Shown here piece after piece: positions 1 through 6,327 of a DNA stretch of 7,270 nucleotides (within the stretch, counting starts at the first letter, position 1; each line of letters begins with the position of its first letter). The notes under the pieces are model-generated. The model saw nothing but the letters and a program-made list of their open reading frames with translations, had not been told where the DNA came from and made no database searches. The DNA comes from Pseudomonadota bacterium (GTDB lineage Bacteria; Pseudomonadota; Alphaproteobacteria; Rhizobiales; Methyloligellaceae): the NCBI GenBank assembly GCA_022567275.1, contig JADFHH010000080.1:1-7270 (forward strand). Reading direction: 5' to 3'. The position numbers and the translations under genes were made by a program.

Positions 1-458
1 CGGGAGCTCGGAAACGGAAGAATTGACCGCATCCTGCGTGCTCTTGCCCGGTTACTGGCGACGCGCGTGGTAGCGATGTCCACGGCGGTTGCGGAGAGTC
101 TCGCGTCTTGTGGCGACCGGGTGCGGATAGTGTTCGATGGAATCGACCTTCGTGAGTATGAGAATCTCGAAGGCAGCGCGGAAATTCGCTCGGAATGGGG
201 AGTCGGCCCCGACGAAGCTCTAGTGACGACAGTCGGACGCCTGGAGCCCTGGAAAGGCCAAGCCGTACTCGTTTAAGCGATTCCCGCTATTCTGGAAAAA
301 CATCCCAACGCGCATATTGCTATCGTCGGCGCTGCGGCCGTGAACAAGCCCGAATACGAAGTTGCGCTTAAATCGCGCTGCCGGGAATTACAGATTTTCG
401 AAAATGTAGTGTTTACCGGCATCCGCGGAGATGTCCCCCAAATCCTTGCCGCATCGTT
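1..458 (+). pseudogene. GT4-type glycosyltransferase fragment, broken by a nonsense codon and truncated at its 3' end
   Basis: Frame 1 is open from the left edge and reads as the C-terminal Rossmann half of a GT-B, family 4 glycosyltransferase. These enzymes move a sugar from a nucleotide-sugar donor onto a lipid or polysaccharide acceptor, often in envelope or capsule synthesis. Visible landmarks are RVRIVFDGIDLREY (linker between the two domains), VGRLEPWKGQ (the donor-domain strand and loop with its conserved lysine) and ENVVFTGIRGDVPQILAAS (the F-x-G-x-x-x-D segment). TAA at 274-276 interrupts the frame between VLV and AIPAIL, yet family-like sequence continues in the same frame afterwards. 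A single substitution from a sense codon, such as GAA, explains this. Family similarity ends at about 455, before the E-x7-E donor-binding motif expected next, where antisense toxin sequence begins. The gene therefore has both a nonsense mutation and a lost 3' end. The 5' end lies outside the window. A functional product is unlikely. Confidence 0.8.
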
Positions 459-698
459 ATCAAAGGGCAAGATACGATCTTCGAACTGCAATGTCAGATC
501 TTTCATGATCCAGCTTTCGAAACGCTCTCGCCGCGCTCGGTCTTTTACCTTTCGCGCACCCCGTACCAGTTCGCCTATCGTCTGTGATGCGAGGAAGAGA
601 TCGCTTGGGGTCTGTGTTTCAATCCATTCCAGGACGTGCTGCGCCGGTTTTGGCCTCACGATTTCACTGATAACATTGGTATCGAGTAAGAAGGCCAT
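273..698 (-). pseudogene. vapC: VapC/FitB-like PIN-domain toxin, C-terminally truncated and fused to antisense glycosyltransferase sequence
   Basis: The first 88 residues are a typical VapC-family PIN ribonuclease. The N-terminal strand MAFLLDTNVISE carries D6, and IGELVRGARK carries E43; both are metal-binding acidic positions of the fold. The GR/DRILPFD..AARIWG segment follows. Intact relatives (about 130-140 aa) then have another acidic cluster (D-x-x-I-A-A and T-R-N-x-x-D-F). Here residues 89-141 instead come from reading the glycosyltransferase remnant backwards (bases below about 435), and none of these motifs occurs. The total length of 141 aa looks normal only by coincidence. VapC toxins cleave tRNA or rRNA; without the later acidic residues this one should be inactive. 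Its ATG overlaps the antitoxin TAA by one base (TAATG on the minus strand), the usual translational coupling of toxin-antitoxin pairs. PIN-family identity is firm; loss of activity is inferred. Confidence 0.8.
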
Positions 699-1015
699 TA
701 TTGAAAGTCAGCAGACCGGCCCGCAGATGAATCCCGTTCAATCTGCAAATCAGATTCTATAAGTGGCGATTTTCGAAAGAACGCGGCTAATTCAGCGCCG
801 GTCTGTGCTTTGGAAGCCGAGAGGAAGGGTTGCAGATATTCTCGGATACGCCTGGCGTTTTTTCCGCCAGAACGAAGCGCCCCGGCAATCGCCTTTACCA
901 GCACAGCATCGCTGGATGGCACAGTTACTTCTAATCGCCTGGAGCCGCCAGCTGTCATACGTGACCGATGCCTGACCACCCGGGATTTTGTCATGCTCTT
1001 GATTTTATTCATCAT
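698..1015 (-). CDS. vapB: VapB-like (ribbon-helix-helix type) antitoxin, complete
   Basis: A 105-aa basic protein directly upstream of the VapC-like frame and overlapping it by one base. After a basic N-terminal stretch (K/R-rich, residues 4-27) comes RRLEVTVPSSDAVLVKAIAGAL (a short beta strand followed by a helix), as in ribbon-helix-helix DNA-binding antitoxins. The acidic, Ser/Asp-rich C-terminal half (about 70-105, ending IERDSSAGRSADFQ) would be the flexible segment that wraps around the toxin. Such proteins neutralise VapC and repress their own operon. Two adjacent ATG codons are possible starts. The AAGGGTGG Shine-Dalgarno at 1024-1017 is spaced better for the second one (1012) than for the first (1015). 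The reading frame shows no damage, so this is probably an orphan antitoxin, since its partner is truncated. Antitoxin role is strongly supported by position; the exact DNA-binding fold is inferred from sequence pattern. Confidence 0.75.
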   Translation of the reverse strand: MMNKIKSMTKSRVVRHRSRMTAGGSRRLEVTVPSSDAVLVKAIAGALRSGGKNARRIREYLQPFLSASKAQTGAELAAFFRKSPLIESDLQIERDSSAGRSADFQ

Positions 1016-1024
1016 TCCACCCTT

Positions 1025-1043
1025 TTACCGGTAACGTTACCGG
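1025..1043. repeat. Direct repeat of TTACCGG within the operator region
   Basis: TTACCGG occurs at 1025-1031 and again at 1037-1043, a 12-bp period, or a little over one helical turn. A smaller palindrome, TACCGGTA (1026-1033), overlaps the main one. The arrangement could seat two repressor dimers side by side, as in cooperative antitoxin binding. Confidence 0.5.
1028..1043. promoter_or_regulatory. Palindromic operator candidate, CCGGTAACGTTACCGG
   Basis: This is a perfect 16-bp palindrome centred between 1035 and 1036, immediately downstream of the proposed -10 box and just upstream of the Shine-Dalgarno of the antitoxin. That position would let a bound repressor block the promoter. Dimeric antitoxins of VapBC-type systems commonly bind such palindromes to repress their own operon, so this is the likely site of autoregulation. 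The central AACGTT would also suit a LacI-family repressor, but no such gene is in the window. Confidence 0.6.
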
Positions 1044-1045
1044 AT

Positions 1046-1073
1046 ACAATAATAAATATTGCTCGGAAGTCAA
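1046..1073 (-). promoter_or_regulatory. Probable sigma70-type promoter of the toxin-antitoxin operon
   Basis: On the minus strand TTGACT (1073-1068, five of six bases of the -35 consensus) is followed after 16 nt by TATTGT (1051-1046, four of six). The spacer is AT-rich. Transcription would start around 1039, inside the palindrome at 1028-1043 and about 25 nt upstream of the antitoxin start. The promoter begins only about 35 bp past the stop of the dksA-like gene. Prediction is by eye only. Confidence 0.55.
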
Positions 1074-1107
1074 GTTTCAAGATATTATCGAGTGGGAGTA
1101 GACACCC

Positions 1108-1443
1108 CTACCGCCCGGCGCACCTCACGCAATGGGTCGCCGCCGGATCGACTTGCAGCCGTTTTTCGCCGATGTCCTCGCCGCATTCGGCGCAGGTGCC
1201 ATACGCGTCTTCATCCAGCCGGTTCAGCGCGTTGCCGATGCGCGAGATTTCCACCAGCCGCTGGCGCTCCGTCGCCTGCGCCATGGCCTGCTGCTGAATG
1301 GCGTCCATGCGCGACAGCCGGCCGACGCTTTGCTGGTCCAGCGCCACCGTCTCACGTGCACCCGCTGACCCTTCGGAGAGCTTTTCCAGCTCTTCGCGGC
1401 GGGCGGCAAGCGCTGCGCGGGCTACTTTGGCATCCCATGTCAC
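1108..1443 (-). CDS. Short DksA/TraR-family C4 zinc-finger protein
   Basis: A 111-aa protein of the DksA/TraR family. Members bind in the secondary channel of RNA polymerase and alter initiation, often together with ppGpp. An N-terminal helical part (about 1-75, rich in Ala, Glu, Arg and Gln, with LDQQSVGRLSRMDA at 35-48) forms the predicted coiled coil. The zinc finger is complete: C84-x2-C87, 17 residues, C105-x2-C108, in YGTCAECG...HCVRC. It is shorter than E. coli DksA (151 aa) and lacks that protein's N-terminal extension, so whether it does DksA's job or a narrower one is open. The start is GTG at 1443-1441, with GGAG nine bases upstream. It is divergent from panB, with 119 bp between starts, and the antitoxin operon follows on the same strand. 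No clear promoter or terminator was found for it. Confidence 0.85.
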   Translation of the reverse strand: MTWDAKVARAALAARREELEKLSEGSAGARETVALDQQSVGRLSRMDAIQQQAMAQATERQRLVEISRIGNALNRLDEDAYGTCAECGEDIGEKRLQVDPAATHCVRCAGR

Positions 1444-1497
1444 GGCTCAAATCTCCGCCTATGATGCGATTCAGAAACCAAGGATAGCAGACACGTA

Positions 1498-1526
1498 CTG
1501 ACAGTTGGCAATAAACTCCCTATAAT
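1498..1526 (+). promoter_or_regulatory. Near-consensus sigma70 promoter for panB and probably the whole operon
   Basis: CTGACA (1498-1503, five of six bases of TTGACA) and a perfect TATAAT (1521-1526) are separated by exactly 17 bp. Transcription would begin near 1533, giving a 5' leader of about 30 nt. It carries AAGGTGAT (1547-1554), a strong Shine-Dalgarno match ending eight bases before the panB ATG. The leader is too short for a riboswitch. Confidence 0.75.
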
Positions 1527-1562
1527 TTTCCTTGGCCGCGTAACTGAAGGTGATTCATCCCC

Positions 1563-2423
1563 ATGCCGACACAACAGCCCGCCAAACGCATCGCCGCGCC
1601 CGATATCGCCGCGCGCAAGGGCGGTGAGCCAATCGTCTCGCTGACCGCCTATCATGCGCATACCGCCAGGATACTGGACCCATACGTGGATTTTCTGCTG
1701 GTGGGGGATTCGCTCGGTATGGTGATGCACGGGTTTGAGAGCACCGTGCCCGTGCCGCTCGATCTGATGATCATGCATGGCGCGGCGGTCGTGCGCGGCT
1801 CTGCCCGCGCGCTGGTGATCGTCGATATGCCGTTCGGATCCTATGAGGAAAGCCCGGCGGCCGCGTTTCGCAATGCCGCGCGGGTGATGAAGCAAACCGG
1901 ATGCGGGGCTGTGAAGCTGGAAGGCGGCGCGCGCATGGGCGAGACCATTCACTATCTGACCCAACGCGGCATCCCGGTGATGGCGCATATCGGCCTGACC
2001 CCGCAATCGGTGCATGTCATGGGCGGCTTCAAAACCCAGGGCCGTGAACGCGCCGAATGGGAGGCCATTGAACAAGACGCCAAAGCGGTCGCGCAAGCCG
2101 GCGCATTTTCAGTCGTGCTCGAGGGCATGGCCGAATTGCTCGCCGCGCGCATTACCAAAACATGCCCGATCCCGACCATCGGCATTGGCGCGTCGGCGGA
2201 ATGCGACGGTCAGATTCTCGTGCTTGAGGATATGCTGGGCCTGTCGCCGCGGGTGCCGAAATTCGTCAAGGAATTCGCGCAAATCGGCGCGGCGATCGAG
2301 ATCGCGGTCAGGTCCTATGCGGATGATGTGCGCACACGCCGCTTCCCGGCCAGCGAACACACCTATGCGATGAAGGGTGACAAGGCGCCGGCCACGAAAA
2401 AGACCAAAATGACGGGCAGTTAG
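1563..2423 (+). CDS. panB: 3-methyl-2-oxobutanoate hydroxymethyltransferase (ketopantoate hydroxymethyltransferase)
   Basis: PanB transfers a hydroxymethyl group from 5,10-methylenetetrahydrofolate to 2-oxoisovalerate, giving ketopantoate. This is the first committed step toward pantothenate and coenzyme A, and is cytosolic. The 286-aa protein has the whole (beta/alpha)8 signature set: LLVGDSLGMVMHG with metal ligand D49, VIVDMPFGSY with D88, KLEGG with E120, PVMAHIGLTPQSVH (139-151), VLEGM with the probable catalytic base E187, and PTIGIGAS..CDGQILVLEDMLGL (204-226). All active-site acids line up with those known in E. coli PanB. It is about 20 residues longer than E. coli PanB because of a Lys/Thr-rich tail after HTYAMKG. 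The ATG at 1563 has a strong Shine-Dalgarno and promoter. It is first in the forward gene series; panC is not adjacent. Confidence 0.97.
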   Translation: MPTQQPAKRIAAPDIAARKGGEPIVSLTAYHAHTARILDPYVDFLLVGDSLGMVMHGFESTVPVPLDLMIMHGAAVVRGSARALVIVDMPFGSYEESPAAAFRNAARVMKQTGCGAVKLEGGARMGETIHYLTQRGIPVMAHIGLTPQSVHVMGGFKTQGRERAEWEAIEQDAKAVAQAGAFSVVLEGMAELLAARITKTCPIPTIGIGASAECDGQILVLEDMLGLSPRVPKFVKEFAQIGAAIEIAVRSYADDVRTRRFPASEHTYAMKGDKAPATKKTKMTGS

Positions 2424-2469
2424 CCACCCCGGACCAGGCCTAAGCCAGCATTGGACGCGAGAGCGCGCT

Positions 2470-3150
2470 ATGAGTGAAGAAAGCATCTTCCGTGAAGTCG
2501 ACGAGGCGGTCCGGCACGACCAGTTCAAGGCGCTGTGGGACAAATATGGCCTGCTGGTGCTGGCCGGCGCCTTTGCTATCGTTGCCGGTGTGGGCGGCTA
2601 CAAGGGTTGGGTTTACTGGACGGCCCAGCAGGCCAGCAATGCGGGCGCGCGGTTTGTCGGCGGCGTGACGCTGCTGGAGGATGGCAAGACATCCGAGGCG
2701 ATCGAAGTTTTCAAGTCGCTCGCGGATGAGGGGCCAAGCGGCTACCGCAAGCTGGCGCAATTCCGGCTGGCGGCGATTAACGCAAAAGACGGCAACACGG
2801 GAGCAGCCATCAAAACCTACGATGCGCTGGCCTCGGATTCCGCTACCGGTTCCGTGCAGCAAGGATTTGCGACAATTCAGGCGGCGGCGCTGAGGCTGGA
2901 TGACGCGTCTTTCGACGACATGAAAAAACGGCTCGAAGCGCTGGCGGCGGCAGGCAATCCGTGGCGTCACTCCGCGCGTGAACTGTTAGGGTTATCCGCC
3001 TTTCGCACAGGTAATCTGAATGTGGCGGAACGTTATTTCAATGTGATGCTGGGCGATCGGCAGACACCGGACAATATGCGCCGGCGCGCCGAAATGATGT
3101 TATCTCTTCTGGTCCAGTCCACCGGCGCGCCCGCTCCGGCCGGCAACTAA
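2470..3150 (+). CDS. YfgM-like membrane-anchored tetratricopeptide protein
   Basis: A 226-aa protein with a short cytosolic N-terminus (MSEESIFREVDEAVRHDQ), one transmembrane segment at about 27-50 (LLVLAGAFAIVAGVGGY), and a helical TPR-like domain in the periplasm (about 52-215, Ala-rich, with LLEDGKTSEAIEVFKSLA and FRTGNLNVAERYFNVM as clear repeat helices). This matches the YfgM/TPR_21 family. E. coli YfgM binds the SecYEG translocon and periplasmic chaperones such as PpiD, and is likewise encoded beside bamB and der. By analogy it should help hand secreted proteins over at the inner membrane; that function is inferred from family and context. It starts 46 nt after panB behind a weak GCGAGAG site, and bamB follows after 12 nt. 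The C-terminal Pro/Ala tail (APAPAGN) is probably unstructured. Confidence 0.88.
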   Translation: MSEESIFREVDEAVRHDQFKALWDKYGLLVLAGAFAIVAGVGGYKGWVYWTAQQASNAGARFVGGVTLLEDGKTSEAIEVFKSLADEGPSGYRKLAQFRLAAINAKDGNTGAAIKTYDALASDSATGSVQQGFATIQAAALRLDDASFDDMKKRLEALAAAGNPWRHSARELLGLSAFRTGNLNVAERYFNVMLGDRQTPDNMRRRAEMMLSLLVQSTGAPAPAGN

Positions 3151-3162
3151 CGGTTTTTTATA

Positions 3163-4473
3163 ATGCGCCGTGTGAGTATACGTCCACTGATTATCCTGCT
3201 TTCGTTATTGCTGGTGGCGTGCGGTGGCATGCCGAAGAGCCTCAGCCCGTTCAATAAGGAAGAAACGAAACTGCCGGGCGAGCGGATTGCCGTCCTTAAA
3301 TCGCAGGAAGGTTTTCAGGTTGACGCCTCACTTGCGAAACTGCCCGTTGTATTACCGGCGGCGCGGAGTAACAAGGATTGGGATCAGCCCGGTGGCGTCG
3401 CCTCCAACGCGCCGGGGCATCTTGAATTCTCTGGCGGATTGGCGGCTGTCTGGCGTGCCGATATTGGCGCGGGATCGAGCGACGAGGGACGCCTGAGCGC
3501 CAGTCCGATCGTCTACCGCGGCAAGATTTATACGCTTGATAGAAAAGGCGTCGTCTCGGCTTTTTCCGCGTCAAGCGGCAAGCGTATATGGCGCGTGAAC
3601 CTCGCACCGCAGAATGAGAAGGGGGATGAAGGTTTCGGCGGCGGTTTGGCGTCCGGTGACGGGCGTATTTTCGTGACCACCGGGTTTGGCATCGCGGTTG
3701 CGCTCAACGCGGACAATGGCGCGGTGGAATGGACGCGCAACATCGGCGTACCGCTACGCTCATCGCCTACCGCAACCGATGGAAAGCTGTTTTTCGTTTC
3801 TACCGAGAGCAAGCTGTATTGTCTTTCCACGGTCGATGGCGTGGAGTTATGGACTTTTCGCGGCCTGCCTGAAACCGCGAAGCTGTTGAGCAATGTCTCT
3901 CCGGCGGTAGATGGAGATAAACTCGTCGTTGCCTATCCGTCGGGCGAAATTATTACATTTAACATCAGCGCCAAGCGGCCCGCATGGGTGGAAACCCTGT
4001 TGCGGACGCGCAGCGGATCTTCGCTGGGGTCGCTGTCCGATCCGGCGCGCCCTGTGATCGACCGCGGCGTAGTCTTCGCGGTTGGCAATTCCGGACGCAT
4101 GATCGCCACGGCGCTAAAATCCGGTGAACGGCTGTGGACGAAAACAATATATAGCACGCAGATGCCATGGCCCGCCGGGGACTTTGTCTATGTCGTCGAC
4201 ACCAAAGGCGTATTGATGGCGCTGACCCGTAAGGCAGGCAAGGTGCGCTGGCTGACCGAACTTCCCCAGACAACGGGATGGAGCGGGCCTGTTCTCGCCG
4301 GTGGCCGCCTGTGGCTGGCGTCGGCTGAGGGCGTTATGGTCTCCGTTGACGCCAAAACCGGAAGCATCATGTCGCAGCGCGACCTCGGCACGGCAATATT
4401 TATCGCGCCCATCGTGGCGTCGGGGCGGATGTATGTTCTCACCGACAAGGCGCGGCTGCTCGCTCTGAAATAG
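3163..4473 (+). CDS. bamB: Outer membrane assembly lipoprotein BamB (PQQ-like beta-propeller)
   Basis: BamB is a lipoprotein of the BAM complex that inserts beta-barrel proteins into the outer membrane, contacting BamA through its propeller. The 436-aa product begins with a lipoprotein signal: basic MRRVSIRP, hydrophobic LIILLSLLL, and lipobox LVAC, with lipidation at C20. Gly, not Asp, at +2 agrees with transfer to the outer membrane. An eight-bladed PQQ-like propeller follows, with blade motifs such as GKIYTLDRKGVVSAFSASSG (120-139), GRIFVTTGFG (167-176), GKLFFVSTESKLYCLSTVDG (207-226), GRMIATALKSG (311-321), FVYVVDTKGVLMALTRKAGK (341-360) and GRLWLASAEGVMVSVDAKTG (381-400). No Shine-Dalgarno is visible before its ATG (the preceding bases are ACGGTTTTTTATA). 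Translation may depend on ribosomes finishing the gene 12 nt upstream. The length is somewhat above E. coli BamB (392 aa), mostly from the region between lipobox and first blade. Confidence 0.93.
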   Translation: MRRVSIRPLIILLSLLLVACGGMPKSLSPFNKEETKLPGERIAVLKSQEGFQVDASLAKLPVVLPAARSNKDWDQPGGVASNAPGHLEFSGGLAAVWRADIGAGSSDEGRLSASPIVYRGKIYTLDRKGVVSAFSASSGKRIWRVNLAPQNEKGDEGFGGGLASGDGRIFVTTGFGIAVALNADNGAVEWTRNIGVPLRSSPTATDGKLFFVSTESKLYCLSTVDGVELWTFRGLPETAKLLSNVSPAVDGDKLVVAYPSGEIITFNISAKRPAWVETLLRTRSGSSLGSLSDPARPVIDRGVVFAVGNSGRMIATALKSGERLWTKTIYSTQMPWPAGDFVYVVDTKGVLMALTRKAGKVRWLTELPQTTGWSGPVLAGGRLWLASAEGVMVSVDAKTGSIMSQRDLGTAIFIAPIVASGRMYVLTDKARLLALK

Positions 4474-4492
4474 CCGCAAGCGGGAGGGCGCC

Positions 4493-5854
4493 ATGGTTGC
4501 CAAAATAGCCATTGTGGGACGGCCCAATGTCGGCAAGTCGACCCTGTTCAATCGTCTGACCGGAAAACGCATGGCTCTGGTTAATGAAGCGCCGGGCCTG
4601 ACCCGCGACCGGCGCGAAGGCGACGGGCTGGTCGGCGTGACAAAAGTCCGTCTGATCGATACCGCGGGGCTTGAGGAGGTGGAGGCCGGCACAATCGAGG
4701 CGCGTATGCGCGGCCAGACCGAAGCCGCGGTCGCGCAGGCCGATATTATTCTGTTCGTCATGGATACCAGATCGGGCGTTGTCCCCGCCGATGAGGAATT
4801 TGCCACGCTTGCCCGCTCTTCGGGCAAACCGGTCATCCTGGTGGCCAACAAATGCGAAGGCCGGGCGGGCGCGGGCCGCGCCTACGAGGCCTATTCGCTA
4901 GGGGTGGGCGAGCCGATACCCATCTCAGCCGAACATGGCCAGGGATTGATCGAGCTGGAAGCGGCACTTGAAGCCGCATTGGCGGCGCTTCCTGAGGATG
5001 GGGTAGGCCATGAAGACGCCGATGCCGGGGTGCGGCCGCTTCGCATCGCTATTGTCGGGCGGCCGAATGCCGGCAAGTCGACGCTTGTCAATGCGATTCT
5101 GGGCGAGGACCGCCTGATTACCGGACCTGAAGCCGGCATCACCCGCGATTCCATTGCCGTGGACTTTGTCTGGAAGGGCAATGAAATCCGGCTGTTCGAC
5201 ACCGCCGGGCTGCGCCGCAAACCAAAGGTACGGGCGGGAGCCGAGCATTTGTCTGTCGGAGATGCATTGCGCGCGATCCGTTTCGCCGAGGTGGTTATTC
5301 TGCTGGTGGACGCGCTGGCGCCGTTCGAAAAACAGGATTTGCAGATTGCCGATTTGATTGAGCGTGAAGGCCGCGCGCTGGTTATCGCCGTCAATAAATG
5401 GGACCAGGTGCGGGGCAAAAAGGAGCGGCTCAAGGATTTGCAGATTGAGATAGAGAGGCTCATGCCGCAGCTCAGGGGGGTGCGTCTGGCGCCCATATCG
5501 GCCCTGAAAGCGAGCGGCCTAACGAGGCTCATGACGGGTGTCTTCGAGATCAACGAAACCTGGAATCGCCGCATTCCCACCGCCAAACTCAATCGCTGGC
5601 TGCATGAGGCGCAGGAGCGCCATCCCCCGCCCGCGGTACGGGGAAAGCGCATCGCGCTACGCTATATGACCCAGCCCAATGCGCGCCCGCCGAGCTTCAT
5701 CGTGTTTGCGTCGCGCGCCGAAAAGCTGCCAGAATCCTATCGCCGCTATCTTGTGCAAGGGTTGCGGACAGCCTTCGATCTGATGGCGGTGCCGATCAGG
5801 CTCACCTGGCGCAAGGGAAAAAATCCCTATGCGTCGAAACGCAAGAGGTCTTGA
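4493..5854 (+). CDS. der: Ribosome biogenesis GTPase Der (EngA)
   Basis: Der is an essential tandem GTPase needed for assembly of the 50S ribosomal subunit. All landmarks are present in 453 aa. G domain 1 has GRPNVGKS (9-16), GLTRDR (35-40), DTAG (56-59), NKCE (119-122) and SA (145-146). G domain 2 has GRPNAGKS (189-196), GITRDS (215-220), DTAG (236-239), NKWD (301-304) and SA (336-337). The C-terminal KH-like RNA-binding domain spans about 355-440 (TAKLNRWL, PPSFIVFASRAEKLPESYRRYL), with a basic tail (KRKRS). In domain 1 the G4 motif ends in Glu instead of the usual Asp, a conservative change. GGGAGG lies seven bases before the ATG, and the gap after bamB is 19 nt. The ending TGA overlaps the ATG of holC. 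Confidence 0.97.
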   Translation: MVAKIAIVGRPNVGKSTLFNRLTGKRMALVNEAPGLTRDRREGDGLVGVTKVRLIDTAGLEEVEAGTIEARMRGQTEAAVAQADIILFVMDTRSGVVPADEEFATLARSSGKPVILVANKCEGRAGAGRAYEAYSLGVGEPIPISAEHGQGLIELEAALEAALAALPEDGVGHEDADAGVRPLRIAIVGRPNAGKSTLVNAILGEDRLITGPEAGITRDSIAVDFVWKGNEIRLFDTAGLRRKPKVRAGAEHLSVGDALRAIRFAEVVILLVDALAPFEKQDLQIADLIEREGRALVIAVNKWDQVRGKKERLKDLQIEIERLMPQLRGVRLAPISALKASGLTRLMTGVFEINETWNRRIPTAKLNRWLHEAQERHPPPAVRGKRIALRYMTQPNARPPSFIVFASRAEKLPESYRRYLVQGLRTAFDLMAVPIRLTWRKGKNPYASKRKRS

Positions 5855-6318
5855 TGCCGGACGCCAAACCAACCGAGGTTCTGTTTTATCATCTGGAGCG
5901 CACGCCGCTGGAGCGCGTATTGCCGGAGCTGCTGGAAAAAACCCTCGAGAGGGGGTGGCGCGCGGTCGTTCAAATAAGTTCGCGCGAACGCCTTGAGGCG
6001 CTCGACGCGGCGCTGTGGACATATCGCGAGGAGTCCTTCCTGCCCCATGGCATGGCGGATGACGATGCAGCGGGCGCGCAGCCGATCATCCTCACCACCG
6101 GAACGGATACGCCGAACGGCGCCACCATCCGGTTTTTCGTCGATGGCTCCGATACGGAAGATCTCACGCTCTTCGAGCGCGCGGTCTATTTGTTCGATGG
6201 CCGTGACGAAGCGGCCGTGGCGCAGGCGCGAAAGCAATGGTCCAGGGCCAGGGAAGCAGGCCATGACGTGAGCTACTGGCAGCAAAACGCGCAGGGCAAG
6301 TGGGAGAACAAGGCGTAA
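5854..6318 (+). CDS. holC: DNA polymerase III chi subunit
   Basis: The chi subunit links the clamp loader (through psi where psi exists) to single-stranded DNA-binding protein at the replication fork. The 154-aa product matches the family: EVLFYHLERTPLERVLPELLEKTLERGWRAVV at the N-terminus, the hallmark LWTYREESFLPHG (54-66), PIILTTGTDTPNGA (77-90), and FFVDGSD followed by ERAVYLFDG and the closing helix. The start chosen is ATG 5854, overlapping the der TGA (TGATG) with AGAGG (5844-5848) upstream. A TTG one codon earlier is possible but less likely. Alphaproteobacterial holC is more often beside pepA (leucyl aminopeptidase), so coupling to der is an uncommon setting, as far as I recall. It is the last gene of the series; the facing gene ends 9 nt downstream. 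Confidence 0.92.
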   Translation: MPDAKPTEVLFYHLERTPLERVLPELLEKTLERGWRAVVQISSRERLEALDAALWTYREESFLPHGMADDDAAGAQPIILTTGTDTPNGATIRFFVDGSDTEDLTLFERAVYLFDGRDEAAVAQARKQWSRAREAGHDVSYWQQNAQGKWENKA

Positions 6319-6327
6319 TCCGCAACC

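Noticed and set aside
340..762. 140-aa forward frame after the glycosyltransferase stop
   Set aside because: Its first 40 residues are the downstream part of the broken glycosyltransferase and the rest is the antisense of the VapC and antitoxin genes, so it is not a separate gene.
1..1100. New defence island or mobile element
   Set aside because: Only a glycosyltransferase fragment and a damaged VapBC pair are present; no transposase, integrase, tRNA target, terminal inverted repeat or other defence gene is visible.
1088..1110. Hairpin terminator between the dksA-like gene and the antitoxin promoter
   Set aside because: The GGG and CCC runs here do not pair into a stem of useful length, and no T-run follows.
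1059..1487. Forward frames over the dksA-like gene
   Set aside because: Low-complexity Arg/Pro/Ala products typical of GC-rich antisense; the minus-strand zinc-finger protein accounts for the region.
1478..1535. CCAAGGA (1478-1484) and TCCTTGG (1529-1535), an inverted repeat flanking the panB promoter
   Set aside because: Seven-base arms 44 bp apart are expected by chance at nearly this rate in a region of this size; no further symmetry supports an operator.
1440..2096. 218-aa reverse frame across panB, and similar long reverse frames over der, the TPR gene and bamB
   Set aside because: His/Arg/Ser-rich products with no recognisable domain, opposite strongly matched genes; they result from codon bias.
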